This document shows, piece by piece, positions 52,568 through 63,158 of a stretch of 64,000 nt of DNA. The notes under the pieces were generated by a model. The model was not told the DNA's origin. It did no database searches and saw nothing but the letters and a program-made list of their open reading frames with translations. Both the position numbers and the translations under genes were made by a program. How positions within the stretch are numbered: the stretch's first letter is position 1; each line of letters opens with the position of its first letter. Origin of the DNA: Paucidesulfovibrio sp036541255 (GTDB lineage: Bacteria > Desulfobacterota > Desulfovibrionia > Desulfovibrionales > Desulfovibrionaceae); NCBI GenBank assembly GCA_036541255.1, contig JAZHDD010000067.1, positions 62,001 to 126,000 of the forward strand. The letters run 5' to 3'.

Positions 52568-53731
52568 ATGCCTGTCCGACCCAAGGAACGTTTTCTCGTT
52601 TTCGGCTCGCCGCGCATCGAGGAGGCCGAGATAGAGGAAGTCGCCGGCAGCCTGCGCAGCGGCTGGCTCGGCACCGGGCCCAAGGTGGCCCGTTTCGAGC
52701 GTGAATTCGCGGCATATAAAGATGTCGCGCACGCCGCGGCCTTCAATTCCTGCACCGCGGCCCTGCACCTCAGCCTCGTGGCCTTGCGGCTCGCGCCCGG
52801 TGACGAGGTCATCACCACGCCCCTGACCTTCTGCGCCACGGCCAACGCCATCATCCACGCCGGGGGCGTGCCCGTGCTCGCGGACGTGGACCCGCAGACC
52901 ATGAACATCGACCCCGAGGCCGTGCGGGAAAAAATAACGCCGCGCACCCGGGCCATTCTGCCCGTGCACTTTGCGGGCCGTCCCTGCGACATGGACTCGC
53001 TCTGCGCCCTGGCGGAAAAGCACGGTCTGTCCGTTGTCGAGGATTGCGCCCACGCCATCGAGTCGCGCTACAAGGGCCGCCCCTGCGGCACCATGGGCGA
53101 TTTCGGCTGCTTCAGCTTTTACGTGACCAAGAACGTGGTCACGGGCGAGGGCGGAATGGTCCTGGCAAAGCGCAAGGAAGACATCGACCGCATCAAGGTG
53201 CTCGGCCTGCACGGCATGAGCGCGGACGCCTGGAAGCGCTTCGGGGACGAGGGCTACAAGCATTACATGGTGGTCGAGGCGGGCTTCAAGTACAACATGA
53301 TGGACATCCAGGCGGCCATCGGCATCCACCAGCTGGCGCGGGTGGATCATTATCTGGTGCGGCGCGAGGAAATCTGGGGCATGTATGACGAGGCCTTCCG
53401 CGATCTGCCCGTGCAGACCCCGGCCCGGCCTGAGCCCGAGACCCTGCATGCGCGGCATCTGTATACGCTGCTTGTGGATGAAAATCGGGCCGGAGTGTCG
53501 CGGGATGTATTCCTGAGCCGCATGACTGCCGAAAACATAGGTGTGGGGGTCCATTACCTTGCCCTTCCCGAGCATCCCTATTATCGGGACAGGTATGGCT
53601 GGAACCCCGAGGACACGCCCAACGCCGTTCGCATCGGGCGGCAGACCGTGAGCCTGCCGCTGTCGGCCAAGCTTACGGATACGGATGTGCAGGACGTGAT
53701 CGAGGCGGTGCGGATCGCCTTGCAACCTTGA
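52568..53731 (+). CDS. DegT/PglE-type nucleotide-sugar aminotransferase (second)
   Basis: 387 residues. RFLVFGSPRIEEAEIEEVAG, GSLRSGWLGTGPKVARFERE, NSCTAALHLSLVAL, VVEDCAHAIESRYKG and the PLP Lys in SFYVTKNVVTGEGGM match the ArnB/PglE group. It probably aminates the 4-keto sugar made by the PglF homologue or makes another 4-amino sugar. It precedes the PglD-like gene by 16 bases. Confidence 0.87.
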   Translation: MPVRPKERFLVFGSPRIEEAEIEEVAGSLRSGWLGTGPKVARFEREFAAYKDVAHAAAFNSCTAALHLSLVALRLAPGDEVITTPLTFCATANAIIHAGGVPVLADVDPQTMNIDPEAVREKITPRTRAILPVHFAGRPCDMDSLCALAEKHGLSVVEDCAHAIESRYKGRPCGTMGDFGCFSFYVTKNVVTGEGGMVLAKRKEDIDRIKVLGLHGMSADAWKRFGDEGYKHYMVVEAGFKYNMMDIQAAIGIHQLARVDHYLVRREEIWGMYDEAFRDLPVQTPARPEPETLHARHLYTLLVDENRAGVSRDVFLSRMTAENIGVGVHYLALPEHPYYRDRYGWNPEDTPNAVRIGRQTVSLPLSAKLTDTDVQDVIEAVRIALQP

Positions 53732-53747
53732 GCGGAGATGATCTGCC

Positions 53748-54371
53748 ATGAAAGTCGTCATCATCGGCGCAGGCGGGCACGGCCAGGTAGTGGCCGACAT
53801 CCTTTTTCACATGTGGCGACGAGGACGGGACCTGGAGCTGCTCGGCTTCCTTGATTCGGACCCGGAGCTGACCGGCAAGCAATTCCTGGGCCTCAAGGTG
53901 CTCGGCACGGAAGAGCGGCTGGACGACATCGGCCACGACGCCGTGGTCCTGGCCATCGGAGACAACAGGCAGCGCATGATCGCGGCGGAACGCCTGGAGG
54001 ACGAGCTGCTGGTCTCGGCCATCCACCCCTCGGCGGTGCTCGCCCCTGACGTGTCCGTGAAGCCCGGGGCCATGATCTGTGCCGGAGCCGTGGTCAACCC
54101 CGGCAGCGTCATCGGGCCGCATGCCATCATCAACACCGGGGCCACCGTGGACCACCACAACCAGATCGGCGCCTACAGCCACATCGCACCGGGCGTAAAC
54201 CTGGGCGGCGAGGTCGTGGTCGGCACCGGAGCGCTGGTCGGCATCGGCTCCAGCGTGGTGCCCCGCGTGCGCATCGGCGACTGGGCCGTGGCCGGGGCCG
54301 GGGCCGTGGTCACGCGGGACGTGCCCGACGGCGAAATCTGGGCGGGCGTGCCCGCGCGCAAGCTTTCCTAG
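53748..54371 (+). CDS. PglD-like sugar O/N-acyltransferase
   Basis: 207 residues. N-terminal UDP-binding Rossmann part (MKVVIIGAGGHGQVVADIL), then left-handed beta-helix hexapeptide repeats with the catalytic His in TGATVDHHNQIGAYSHIAPG. It acetylates a 4-amino sugar, the step after a PglE reaction in bacillosamine-type synthesis. Ends DGEIWAGVPARKLS, typical of the family. Confidence 0.9.
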   Translation: MKVVIIGAGGHGQVVADILFHMWRRGRDLELLGFLDSDPELTGKQFLGLKVLGTEERLDDIGHDAVVLAIGDNRQRMIAAERLEDELLVSAIHPSAVLAPDVSVKPGAMICAGAVVNPGSVIGPHAIINTGATVDHHNQIGAYSHIAPGVNLGGEVVVGTGALVGIGSSVVPRVRIGDWAVAGAGAVVTRDVPDGEIWAGVPARKLS

Positions 54372-54504
54372 CGCGTTTTTCGCGTGCGCGGTCCTGCCCT
54401 TCGCAGGCGGGGCCATGGAACGGTTCTCCGCACCCCATGGGCCGGGGGCGGATTCTGTGAGCGGGAGTATCGGCCCCCTGCAAAGGCATCCACCGGAGGC
54501 GCAC

Positions 54505-55641
<1,137 letters not shown>

Positions 55642-55643
55642 GC

Positions 55644-57503
55644 GTGTATTTCAATTGGCGCAATCCCAAGCTCTACGCCATGGTCGCGGCGGACCTCGTG
55701 TTGTTTGCCTTGGCCCTGGCCGGAGCTTATCTGGTGCGTTTCGACTTCAACGTACCGCCGGACTACGTACGCCAATACCTGCGGGTTTTGCCCCTGGTGC
55801 TGGCCGTGAAGCTGCCTTTCTTTTTCCTCTTCGGCCAATACCGGGGCATGTGGCGCTATACCAGCGTGAACGACGCCCTGCGTCTGTTCCAGGTCACGGT
55901 GCTCCAGTCCCTGATGGTGGTGGCCGTCGTGGCCTACGTCTTCCGCTTCACCGGGTTTCCGCGCAGCGTGTTTCCTTTGGACTGGTTGTTCACGGCCGTG
56001 CTCACCAGCGGGCTGCGGCTGTCCATCCGCCTTGTCTTCGGCCTGACCGGATCGGGCGGACTGCGATTGTTGGGCGAGCGGCGCAACGTGCTGATCGTCG
56101 GAGCGGGACAGGCCGGAGAGACCGTCTCGCGCGAGCTGGCCGCCCATGCCCGGCTGGGCTACCGCCTGGTGGGGTTTGTGGACGACGACCCGGCCAAGCG
56201 GGGGCGCACCCTGCATGGCAAGGCGGTCCTGGGAGGCCTCGCGGAGCTGGAGGAACTGGTCGAGCAGCACAAGGTGGAAGAGATATTCATCGCGGTTTCA
56301 CGGGCCACGGGCCAGGACATGCGGCGCATCGTGGAGGCCTGCAAAACCACGGGCCACAAGTACAAGATCCTGCCGGCCATGGCCGAGATCATGGATGGCC
56401 GGGTGGGCATCAAGCAGTTGCGCGACGTGGATTATCTCGACCTGCTGGGACGCAGCGAAGTGGAACTGGACAGCGGCCAGATCCGGGGCCTGCTCGAAGA
56501 CCGCTGCGTGCTGGTCACGGGTTGCGGCGGCAGCATCGGCTCCGAACTTTGCCGCCAGATCGTGCGCTTCAAGCCGCGCAGACTGGTGCTGGTGGATGCT
56601 TCGGAATTCAATCTCTATCAGGTGCAGATGCGCCTGCATTGGGAACTGGGCTACACCGAGTACGTCACGGTCCTGGGCAGCGTCGCGGACGAGCCGCTCA
56701 TGGAGCGGACCTTTGCCGCGTACCGGCCCGACGTGGTTTTCCATGCCGCGGCCTACAAGCACGTGCCCATGCTGGAGAACAACCCCTGGCAGGCCGTGGA
56801 GAACAACATTGTCGGCACGCACAGCCTGATGCGCGCGGCCGAGCGCCACAAGGTGGGCCGTTTCGTGATCGTGTCCACGGACAAGGCCGTACGCCCCACC
56901 AATGTCATGGGCGCGAGCAAGCGCGTCACCGAACTGCTGATGCGGGGATTTCAGGGGTCGGGCACGGTGTTCATGGCCGTTCGCTTCGGCAACGTGGTTG
57001 GCTCCAGCGGCTCGGTGGTGCCCCTGTTCCGCCGTCAGATAGAGATGGGCGGTCCCGTGACCGTGACTCATCCCGAAGTCACGCGCTATTTTATGAGTAT
57101 TTCCGAGGCCACGCAGCTCATTCTTCAGGCCGGGACCATGGGCCGCCGTGGCGGTGAGATATTTATTTTGGACATGGGCGTACCTGTGCGCATCGCGGAC
57201 ATGGCCGAGGATCTGATCCGCCTTTCCGGCAAGGAACCGGGCAAGGACGTGGAGATCGTTTTCACGGGCCTGCGCGAGGGAGAGAAGCTCTACGAGGAGT
57301 TGATCACTGCGGGTGAGGACGTGGTGCGCACCGAGCATGACAAAATCCGCGTGCTCAAGGCCACCATGGAGCCGGAGCCCTGCGACTGCGTTGCCCTGGA
57401 GGAGCGCATTGCCGAACTGCGCCGTGCCGCCCTGACCCATGACGCCCCCGCCATCCGGGCCATTCTCCGCGAATTGGTGAGCGAGTACGTGCCAGCGGAT
57501 TGA
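55644..57503 (+). CDS. PglF/CapD-type nucleotide-sugar 4,6-dehydratase
   Basis: 619 residues, GTG start after GAGG and two bases after the previous stop. Four N-terminal membrane helices (about 10-125), a first Rossmann domain (VLIVGAGQAGETVSREL), and the catalytic SDR domain from about 285: TGCGGSIGSELCRQIV, FHAAAYKHVPMLENNPW, the STDKAVRPTNVMGASKR active-site segment (Lys of the SxDK type) and RFGNVVGSSGSVVPLF. It converts UDP-GlcNAc to the 4-keto-6-deoxy sugar, the first step of the locus. Confidence 0.92.
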   Translation: MYFNWRNPKLYAMVAADLVLFALALAGAYLVRFDFNVPPDYVRQYLRVLPLVLAVKLPFFFLFGQYRGMWRYTSVNDALRLFQVTVLQSLMVVAVVAYVFRFTGFPRSVFPLDWLFTAVLTSGLRLSIRLVFGLTGSGGLRLLGERRNVLIVGAGQAGETVSRELAAHARLGYRLVGFVDDDPAKRGRTLHGKAVLGGLAELEELVEQHKVEEIFIAVSRATGQDMRRIVEACKTTGHKYKILPAMAEIMDGRVGIKQLRDVDYLDLLGRSEVELDSGQIRGLLEDRCVLVTGCGGSIGSELCRQIVRFKPRRLVLVDASEFNLYQVQMRLHWELGYTEYVTVLGSVADEPLMERTFAAYRPDVVFHAAAYKHVPMLENNPWQAVENNIVGTHSLMRAAERHKVGRFVIVSTDKAVRPTNVMGASKRVTELLMRGFQGSGTVFMAVRFGNVVGSSGSVVPLFRRQIEMGGPVTVTHPEVTRYFMSISEATQLILQAGTMGRRGGEIFILDMGVPVRIADMAEDLIRLSGKEPGKDVEIVFTGLREGEKLYEELITAGEDVVRTEHDKIRVLKATMEPEPCDCVALEERIAELRRAALTHDAPAIRAILRELVSEYVPAD

Positions 57504-57915
57504 CCTCTTTCGATTTTGTAGCGTCCTATCCTTCCTTCGGTTGCGGGTGGTCGTTTTTATGACCGGCCCGATCCATATTCCTTTCGTGTTGAACGATATC
57601 TTCGTGCTGCTGTTTTTTTCTTCTGAGGCGTTTTTTTGCGTGCCGGGAGAAATATTTTTATTCCTCTACTGCCCTTGCTAACGCTCTGAATCTGTAATAG
57701 AAACCGATGGTTGAAGCGATCGCGATCACGGTTTTATTTGTCTCTCCCCGACATTGTACGCAAATTATAACCTCAACAAGGCGACTTTCTTGAAGGAAAT
57801 GGCTTGCGTAAAGGCCCGTGGTTGATTATCTTCGTAATAACTGCCTATTTTTACCTCGGCAAAGCAAAGTGCGGCGCCCTGGAAACGGCATTGAGCAAGG
57901 CATATGGAAGCTGAG
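57504..57915. other. AT-rich intergenic region after pglF
   Basis: 412 bases of low GC compared with the neighbours, with T-runs near 57610 and 57636 and a short inverted repeat around GGTCG-TTTTTAT-GACC (57547-57563). Likely promoter DNA for the HIT/IHF genes (for example TTATAA at 57765-57770), but no clear -35. No ORF or RNA is recognised. Confidence 0.4.
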
Positions 57916-58332
57916 ATGAGTTCCGACTGTATCTTTTGCAAGATAGTGGCAGGCGAAATTCCTTGCGCCAGAATTTACGAAAGTGAGGACACCCTCGCTT
58001 TTCTGGATATTGCGCCGGTGAACGCCGGGCACGCCTTGGTGGTGCCCAAGAAACACTATGTCAATCTCTGGGAATTGCCCGAGAGCCTGGGAGCCGTGCT
58101 CCTGGCTGATTTGAAGCGGGTGTCGCAGGCCGTCATGGACGCAACCGGTGCGCACGGCCTGAATCTCGGCATGAACAACCACGCGGCCGCTGGCCAACTG
58201 GTGATGCACGCGCATTTCCATCTTATTCCGCGTTTTGAGGACGACGGTCTGACGCTCTGGAGCCAGACCCCGTACGCAAATCCGGACAAGATGAACGCTC
58301 TGGCGAATACAATCCGCGCATCGCTCAAGTGA
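57916..58332 (+). CDS. HIT-family nucleotide hydrolase (Hint type)
   Basis: 138 residues. MSSDCIFCKIVAGEIPCARI is the zinc-Cys N-terminus of bacterial HIT proteins; the catalytic motif is QLVMHAHFHLIPR. Members cleave nucleoside phosphoramidates or AMP-lysine. The start is chosen at the M before SSDCIFC because GGAAG precedes it; an ATG four codons earlier is possible. The IHF-like gene follows 40 bases downstream. Confidence 0.9.
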   Translation: MSSDCIFCKIVAGEIPCARIYESEDTLAFLDIAPVNAGHALVVPKKHYVNLWELPESLGAVLLADLKRVSQAVMDATGAHGLNLGMNNHAAAGQLVMHAHFHLIPRFEDDGLTLWSQTPYANPDKMNALANTIRASLK

Positions 58333-58372
58333 GCGCTGAAACACACCTTTTGAGAGAACAGGAGGCAGGCGC

Positions 58373-58663
58373 ATGACGCAGACTCTGACCAAAGCCGGAA
58401 TCGTCGACTACATCTACGACCGTACCGACAAGAACCGGGCCGAGATCAAGGATCTGGTGGAGACCATCCTGGACATTATGAAGGACTCCATCAAAAAGGA
58501 CCACGCACTTCTGGTCAGCGGCTTCGGCAAGTTCGAGGCCTATGACAAGAGGGCGCGCAAGGGCCGCAACCCGCAGACCAGCGCAACCATCACTCTGCCG
58601 CCGCGCAAGGTGGTGGTGTTCCGCCTGTCCCGGAAGTTCAGGGCTGAACTGAACCCGAGCTGA
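58373..58663 (+). CDS. Integration host factor alpha-like DNA-bending protein
   Basis: 96 residues of the HU/IHF family. TLTKAGIVDYIYDRTDKNRA, LLVSGFGKFEAYDKRARKGRNPQT and the arm tip Pro region ATITLPPRKVVVFRLSRKF resemble IHF more than HU. It bends DNA at promoters, including sigma-54 ones, and origins. AGGAGG precedes the ATG. Its last 26 bases overlap the tail of rlpA on the other strand. Confidence 0.82.
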   Translation: MTQTLTKAGIVDYIYDRTDKNRAEIKDLVETILDIMKDSIKKDHALLVSGFGKFEAYDKRARKGRNPQTSATITLPPRKVVVFRLSRKFRAELNPS

Positions 58664-59927
58664 GCACGAACACGCCGGGATAATCGGGCCTGAGCCTGTC
58701 CATGGCTGCTGCTGCGGCTGCTGGATCGGCAAAGGCTCCGGCCTGCACGCGGTAGAAGCCGTCCGTGGGGTGGCGCTGTATGCGCGACTTCTCATACCCC
58801 GCACTGTAGAGCGCACTTAAAACGCGCTTGGCTGCTTCGCGGTCCTGGAAGGCCCCGACCTGGACATACCACGGCCCCTGTGTGGCCGTAGCTTGTGCAT
58901 TGGCGCTCGCTGCTGCGGCAGCGGGCGTTTTTGCGTGCGCTGCTGTTTCCTGTGCCGGAGCCGCCACGGGCGCTACGGGAGTTGCCGGTTGCGCTTCGGC
59001 CGGCGCGGAAGGTGTCGGGGGTTCTGTCGCGCGGGGCGTTTCTGCCTTGGGGGCTGAAGAGGCCGTTGCCTGAGGGGTCGGGGCCGGAGAGGCTTCGGCC
59101 TGGGGGGCCGCAACCGGAGTCTTCGTCGTAGCGGCGGCAGCCGGAGCAGGAGTCGGGGCAGGCACTGTTGCCGGAGCCTGCGCGGTTTGGACCGGAGCCG
59201 CGTCGTTCGTGCTGAGGCGCAGCCGGACCTTGACGGGGTCGCTGCCCTCGATGCCTAATTTTTCTGCGGCGGCGCGGGAAAGGTCGATGATCCGTTTCGG
59301 GTTGTAGGGACCGCGGTCGTTGATGCGTACGATGGTGCTGCGTCCATTTGCCAGGTTGGTGACTTCGACCGTGCTGCCCAGGGGCAGGCTGCGGTGCGCC
59401 GCTGTCAACGCGTCCTTGTCGTAAGGTTCGCCGCTGGCCGTGGGCAGGCCGTGGAAATCATCCGCCATCCAGGAGGCCAGACCTTCGTCCGGGCCGACCA
59501 CGTTCACGTCGCCCAGGGGCTTGATGGCGGCCTGAGGTGCGGAGACAGCCGGGGGTGCCTGCTTTGGCGCTGCTGCCGGAGCTGCCGTCTTGGGGGTTGT
59601 GGTTTCCGCCACGGGAGCGGGTGCCGCAGGAGGCAACGGTTCGTTCTGGGTCGGAACAGCGCGGTAGGCCATGGGCCGATTCAAATCAGCGGGCAACTGC
59701 TCGTCTTCCAGGTCGGCCTGCTGCACCGGAACCGGGGGCGCGGCAATGCGTGCGGCCTGTTCGGCACCGGTCGTGGCGGCCTGCGCCGTGGGTGCCTGTT
59801 TTGCAGGTGCAGCGGTCCGCGAGGCAGAAGAATCGATGTGCCGTTTGCCGCAGCCGAGGCTCAAGAGCAGGAGCAGGGCGCAGACCGCAACGCAACAATG
59901 TTTCAGAGAGAAAAGGGTACGCGACAT
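58638..59927 (-). CDS. rlpA: RlpA-family septal lytic transglycosylase lipoprotein with SPOR domain
   Basis: 429 residues. Lipoprotein signal ends LLLSLGC. A long Ala/Pro-rich linker (30-130) leads to the double-psi barrel (about 150-245): GLASWMADDFHGLPTASGEP, LPLGSTVEVTNLANGRSTIV, RINDRGPYNPKRIIDLSRAA with the catalytic Asp. A second Ala/Pro linker precedes a SPOR domain (WYVQVGAFQDREAAKRVLSAL). RlpA cleaves denuded glycan strands at the septum. The usual WYG is WMA here. AAGGA precedes the ATG. Confidence 0.88.
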   Translation of the reverse strand: MSRTLFSLKHCCVAVCALLLLLSLGCGKRHIDSSASRTAAPAKQAPTAQAATTGAEQAARIAAPPVPVQQADLEDEQLPADLNRPMAYRAVPTQNEPLPPAAPAPVAETTTPKTAAPAAAPKQAPPAVSAPQAAIKPLGDVNVVGPDEGLASWMADDFHGLPTASGEPYDKDALTAAHRSLPLGSTVEVTNLANGRSTIVRINDRGPYNPKRIIDLSRAAAEKLGIEGSDPVKVRLRLSTNDAAPVQTAQAPATVPAPTPAPAAAATTKTPVAAPQAEASPAPTPQATASSAPKAETPRATEPPTPSAPAEAQPATPVAPVAAPAQETAAHAKTPAAAAASANAQATATQGPWYVQVGAFQDREAAKRVLSALYSAGYEKSRIQRHPTDGFYRVQAGAFADPAAAAAAMDRLRPDYPGVFVLSSGSVQP

Positions 59928-60023
59928 GGTGGTTCCTTATCGCCGGAGTTGTTCTAGATTTTTTCTAGTGTAACGCAAAGCCGAAAACGTCGCAAGAGCC
60001 GTGTGGGCGCACGATTATTTGCG

Positions 60024-60542
60024 TCAGGTGCGGGTGCGGCTCAGGGCCAGGGCCAGGGCCGTGGTCAGCTTGACCAGTTCGGCGTTGCTGCAACGGATGG
60101 TGGCGGCCAGGCGTTGGCCCAGGAGCGTCAGGAGGTGGTTGCCGATCCGCGGTTCGTCCTGGGTCAGGGCAAAGAATCGGGCGCGGTCCGTGACCAGGAA
60201 ACGTGAGTCTTCGATCAGCGTGACCGTGGCCGAGCGCAGGTCCTGGTCCAGCAGGCCGATTTCACCAAAGATGGGATAGCTGCTGCCATCCAGGGTGGCC
60301 AGGGTTTTTCTGGGATTGGCCGATTCGAACAGGGGCAGGTGCATGCCTGGGATGAGCATGGCTTTGGTTACGCGGACCTTGCCGCCCACGAGGATGAACA
60401 GTTCGTCGCCTTCGCTGCCTTCCTCGATGAGGTTGGCCCCGGCAGGCAGTTCGCGCAGATCGAAGATGGACTGGACTTTGCCCAGCCAGTCTTCCGGCAG
60501 GTTCTGGAACAGCGGGATTTGTGTCCAATCGATCGCGTTCAT
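60024..60542 (-). CDS. Cyclic nucleotide-binding domain protein, coupled to the channel gene
   Basis: 172 residues: a single CNBD (IPLFQNLPEDWLGKVQSIFD at the start; GDELFILVGGKVRV; FGEIGLLDQDLRSATV, the phosphate-binding cassette with Glu and Arg). No HTH or enzymatic domain. Its ATG overlaps the end of the potassium channel gene by four bases. It may act in trans as the channel's ligand-sensing subunit; this is inference from the gene pair. Confidence 0.8.
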   Translation of the reverse strand: MNAIDWTQIPLFQNLPEDWLGKVQSIFDLRELPAGANLIEEGSEGDELFILVGGKVRVTKAMLIPGMHLPLFESANPRKTLATLDGSSYPIFGEIGLLDQDLRSATVTLIEDSRFLVTDRARFFALTQDEPRIGNHLLTLLGQRLAATIRCSNAELVKLTTALALALSRTRT

Positions 60543-61684
60543 TTCCGGACTCCGGGTCCCTGCAAAAAGAGCAGGGCATCATAAGGGGCCAGGGCTTCGT
60601 CGTCGGGCGGATTGGGCAGGACGCGCGGTCCCTGGCTGCCCAGGCTGGTTTCCTGGCCCGAGGATTCGAACAGGCTGAGAATGAACGAGTCCAGGGCCGA
60701 GCTTTCGTCCAGCAGGTCCTGGAGCGAAACATCCGCGCCTTTGGAGCAGAGGGCCAGGGGCAGGCTTTGGTCCTGGGCGCGGACGCGCGCGACCATCTCT
60801 CCCCAGTTCTGCTCCCGCTCCTCCCTGGTCAGGGAGCGGAAACGCAGGAGCCGAGCTCCGCGCATGCCCAGCAGGGTCTGCACAAAGGCCCAGAGCGCCG
60901 GATCTTCGCCCACCATGCCCATCATGCGTGTGGCCAGCTCGCCGCGCACAAAGAGTTCGTTCACGCCGGTACGCAGCAGGTGTTCCCTGTTTTCCGGCAG
61001 GGCCACTTCGCCGTAGAGCGGCAGTTTCGGGGCCAGGGAACGCAGAGCCAAGGCCGCGTAGATGGTCTGCTGGTCTGCTTCGGCAGACTCCAGACCCTCG
61101 TGGCAGAGAAGATAGGCGACGCGCGCGTTCTGGGGCCGGGCCTTGTGGATGACGTTCTTCTGCGTGGGGTTGCCCCAGACAAAATGCAGCCGTTCGCCCA
61201 GGCCCAGGCTGAAACGCAATTCCTCGCGGGCTTCTTCGCCGAGATTGTTGATCAGCACCAGTTCCGAGTCCTGGTGCGTGTTGTCCTGGACAAGGCCTTC
61301 CACGAGGTTGGCGGCGAATTCGTTCCAGCCGACGATGAGGATATGGTTGTTGAGCTTCACTTCGAGCAGTCCCTTGCGTTTCTTGGCTTTGCGCTCCACC
61401 AGGAGGGAGGCCAGGTTGCCGGTGAAGGTGCTGACCAGCCCGATGCCGCTGATCATGACCAGGATGCCCATGAGCCTTCCGCCCGTGGTCTGGGGCACGA
61501 TGTCCCCGTAGCCCACGGTGGTCAGGGTGACCACGCTCCACCAGAGGGCCGAGAACACGTTTGCCTGTTCGCTGTGACGCAGCTCGAAAAAATAGAAGCC
61601 CACGGTGGCTGCCAGCAGCAGGCCGAGGATGGCAGCCACGAGTTGGGCAAAGGGCGTGCGGAGCCAGGCCGGGAGTGTGATCAT
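60539..61684 (-). CDS. Two-helix potassium channel with RCK/TrkA-N-like domain
   Basis: 381 residues. Two membrane helices (about 12-32 and 70-92) flank the pore with the selectivity filter TTVGYGD (55-61). A cytoplasmic RCK domain follows, but its dinucleotide loop is written IVGWNEFAANLVEGL rather than GxGxxG. The long C-terminus (from about 210) has no named domain. AAGGGG lies ten bases before the ATG; a frame open to 61753 is less likely. The CNBD gene is translationally coupled. Confidence 0.85.
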   Translation of the reverse strand: MITLPAWLRTPFAQLVAAILGLLLAATVGFYFFELRHSEQANVFSALWWSVVTLTTVGYGDIVPQTTGGRLMGILVMISGIGLVSTFTGNLASLLVERKAKKRKGLLEVKLNNHILIVGWNEFAANLVEGLVQDNTHQDSELVLINNLGEEAREELRFSLGLGERLHFVWGNPTQKNVIHKARPQNARVAYLLCHEGLESAEADQQTIYAALALRSLAPKLPLYGEVALPENREHLLRTGVNELFVRGELATRMMGMVGEDPALWAFVQTLLGMRGARLLRFRSLTREEREQNWGEMVARVRAQDQSLPLALCSKGADVSLQDLLDESSALDSFILSLFESSGQETSLGSQGPRVLPNPPDDEALAPYDALLFLQGPGVRK

Positions 61685-61751
61685 GCGGATTGGTCCCCTT
61701 GATGGCGGACCATAGCAGAGCCGGGAGCCGGAAACAATCGACGCCGGACGC

Positions 61752-61787
61752 AAAAAAAGGCGCCCTCCCTGCGGAGAGCGCCTTGTC
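61752..61787 (-). terminator. Terminator of the LysM lipoprotein gene
   Basis: On the minus strand AAGGCGC and GCGCCTT (61757-61784) form the stem, followed by seven T residues. Confidence 0.8.
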
Positions 61788-61805
61788 TACTCAATTTCGG
61801 TTTGG

Positions 61806-62258
61806 CTAGAAGCCGTATCCGAGATTGGCGCGCATTTCAGCCGGGATAACGGCGTCAGCGCCGGGCTCGAGAGCCTTCCAGGGAGCACCGGCCATCTTGC
61901 GGTTTTCCTTGACTTCGTCAAGACCGAAAGCGCGGGGCACGGAGAAGCTCTGGCCAGGGTAGATCAGATCGGGGTTCTTGATCTGGTCACGGTTGGCCTT
62001 GTAGATCAGAGGCCACATGAACGGGTCGTTGTAGATCTGCTTGTATTCGGCGATCCACCACAGGCACTCGCCCTTTACAACACTGTGGCTGGTGGGAAGC
62101 TGAGCATAGTCCTGCTCATAGCGCTGCATGGGGGTCAGCACCTTGTCGACTTCCTGTTCCTTCACCACCACAGTCTCGGGCTCCGTCTTTACTTTCTTCG
62201 AACAGCCCCAGACAAAGACGAGGCTGAGGGCGATCGCAAACAAGATCATTTTCTTCAT
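61806..62258 (-). CDS. LysM-domain lipoprotein
   Basis: 150 residues. Lipoprotein signal MKKMILFAIALSLVFVWGC; a short charged linker; then a LysM domain (HSVVKGECLWWIAEYKQIYN ... NPDLIYPGQSFSVPR) near residues 58-108, for peptidoglycan binding. GAGGAGG lies seven bases before the ATG, so translation is likely strong. Single gene with its own terminator. Confidence 0.88.
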   Translation of the reverse strand: MKKMILFAIALSLVFVWGCSKKVKTEPETVVVKEQEVDKVLTPMQRYEQDYAQLPTSHSVVKGECLWWIAEYKQIYNDPFMWPLIYKANRDQIKNPDLIYPGQSFSVPRAFGLDEVKENRKMAGAPWKALEPGADAVIPAEMRANLGYGF

Positions 62259-62314
62259 AGAATTCGCCTCCTCAATAGGGTAAGGAAATTAAACTATTAC
62301 ACACGAGTCAAGGG

Positions 62315-63079
62315 TCAAGAATCTATTCTAAGGCTCCAGTTATCAATAATTTTTTTTTCCTGCAAGACAATTTTCCCGTCCGGATGTATTTTGTGTGCTT
62401 CCGCCACGGCGGTCCGTGCCTGGTCCATCCAGCCCCCGAGCCGCAGGCTCCGCGAAGCCAGCACATACAACATCCAAGGCTGTTCGCCATAGATGCCACT
62501 CACAAGGTCACTGTACAAGTCACCAAAAACACGGCGCACCATGTCGTTCTGCGCAAAGATGAGCCGCGCCAGGAGTGCATTGTCGCTGTGGCGTGAAAGA
62601 TAGACGGGCAGCAGCCGTTTGCACTGGTCGAGAATCACTCTGATGCGCGCGATTTCCCGGCGCATGGATTCCTCGGTTTGGGAAGGCAGGTCAAGGAGCT
62701 GTCCGGCCATGTGACGGCCGTTTGCGCCTTCCACCGCCATTTCCTTGAGCCACGGTGCATACGTCAGCTGTTGATAGGAGTCCTCCTTGAGCTTGATGCA
62801 TTCATGAAAGATGTAGCCCAGCCCCCAGTCCATGAAGCGACCTTCGATAGGATCGTCCGGGTCGTTGCGGAAAACGTGGTGGGCCGTATCCTTGAGCCGC
62901 CAGAGAAGCCCTTTGAAACTTTCCTCGCCGATGAGTTCCTTGAGCTGCTCGAAATCCACGCAGCCCATGCGGTCATAGCGTTCGAACTCCTGGTCGAGGG
63001 AGCCGCACGCCTGGCAGAAGTTGCGGAACATGTCCCGCACGAATTCGGGACGTTTGGCCATGATCCACGCCTTGGACAT
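62315..63079 (-). CDS. Conserved hypothetical protein
   Basis: 254 residues starting MSKAWIMAKRPEFVRDMFRN, mostly helical and soluble, with FCQACGSLDQEFERYD (a CxxC) near residue 22 and a tail resembling TPR-like helices (RSLRLGGWMDQARTAVAEAH). No family recognised. It follows the Lon-like protease gene by 79 bases on the same strand and precedes the LysM lipoprotein gene. Confidence 0.6.
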   Translation of the reverse strand: MSKAWIMAKRPEFVRDMFRNFCQACGSLDQEFERYDRMGCVDFEQLKELIGEESFKGLLWRLKDTAHHVFRNDPDDPIEGRFMDWGLGYIFHECIKLKEDSYQQLTYAPWLKEMAVEGANGRHMAGQLLDLPSQTEESMRREIARIRVILDQCKRLLPVYLSRHSDNALLARLIFAQNDMVRRVFGDLYSDLVSGIYGEQPWMLYVLASRSLRLGGWMDQARTAVAEAHKIHPDGKIVLQEKKIIDNWSLRIDS

Positions 63080-63158
63080 CGGGCTCCTCCAACCGCAGTC
63101 AATACGGCATATTCAATCCGACTTCAACGGGGATACGCAGGCGGCGGACTGGTTTTTT

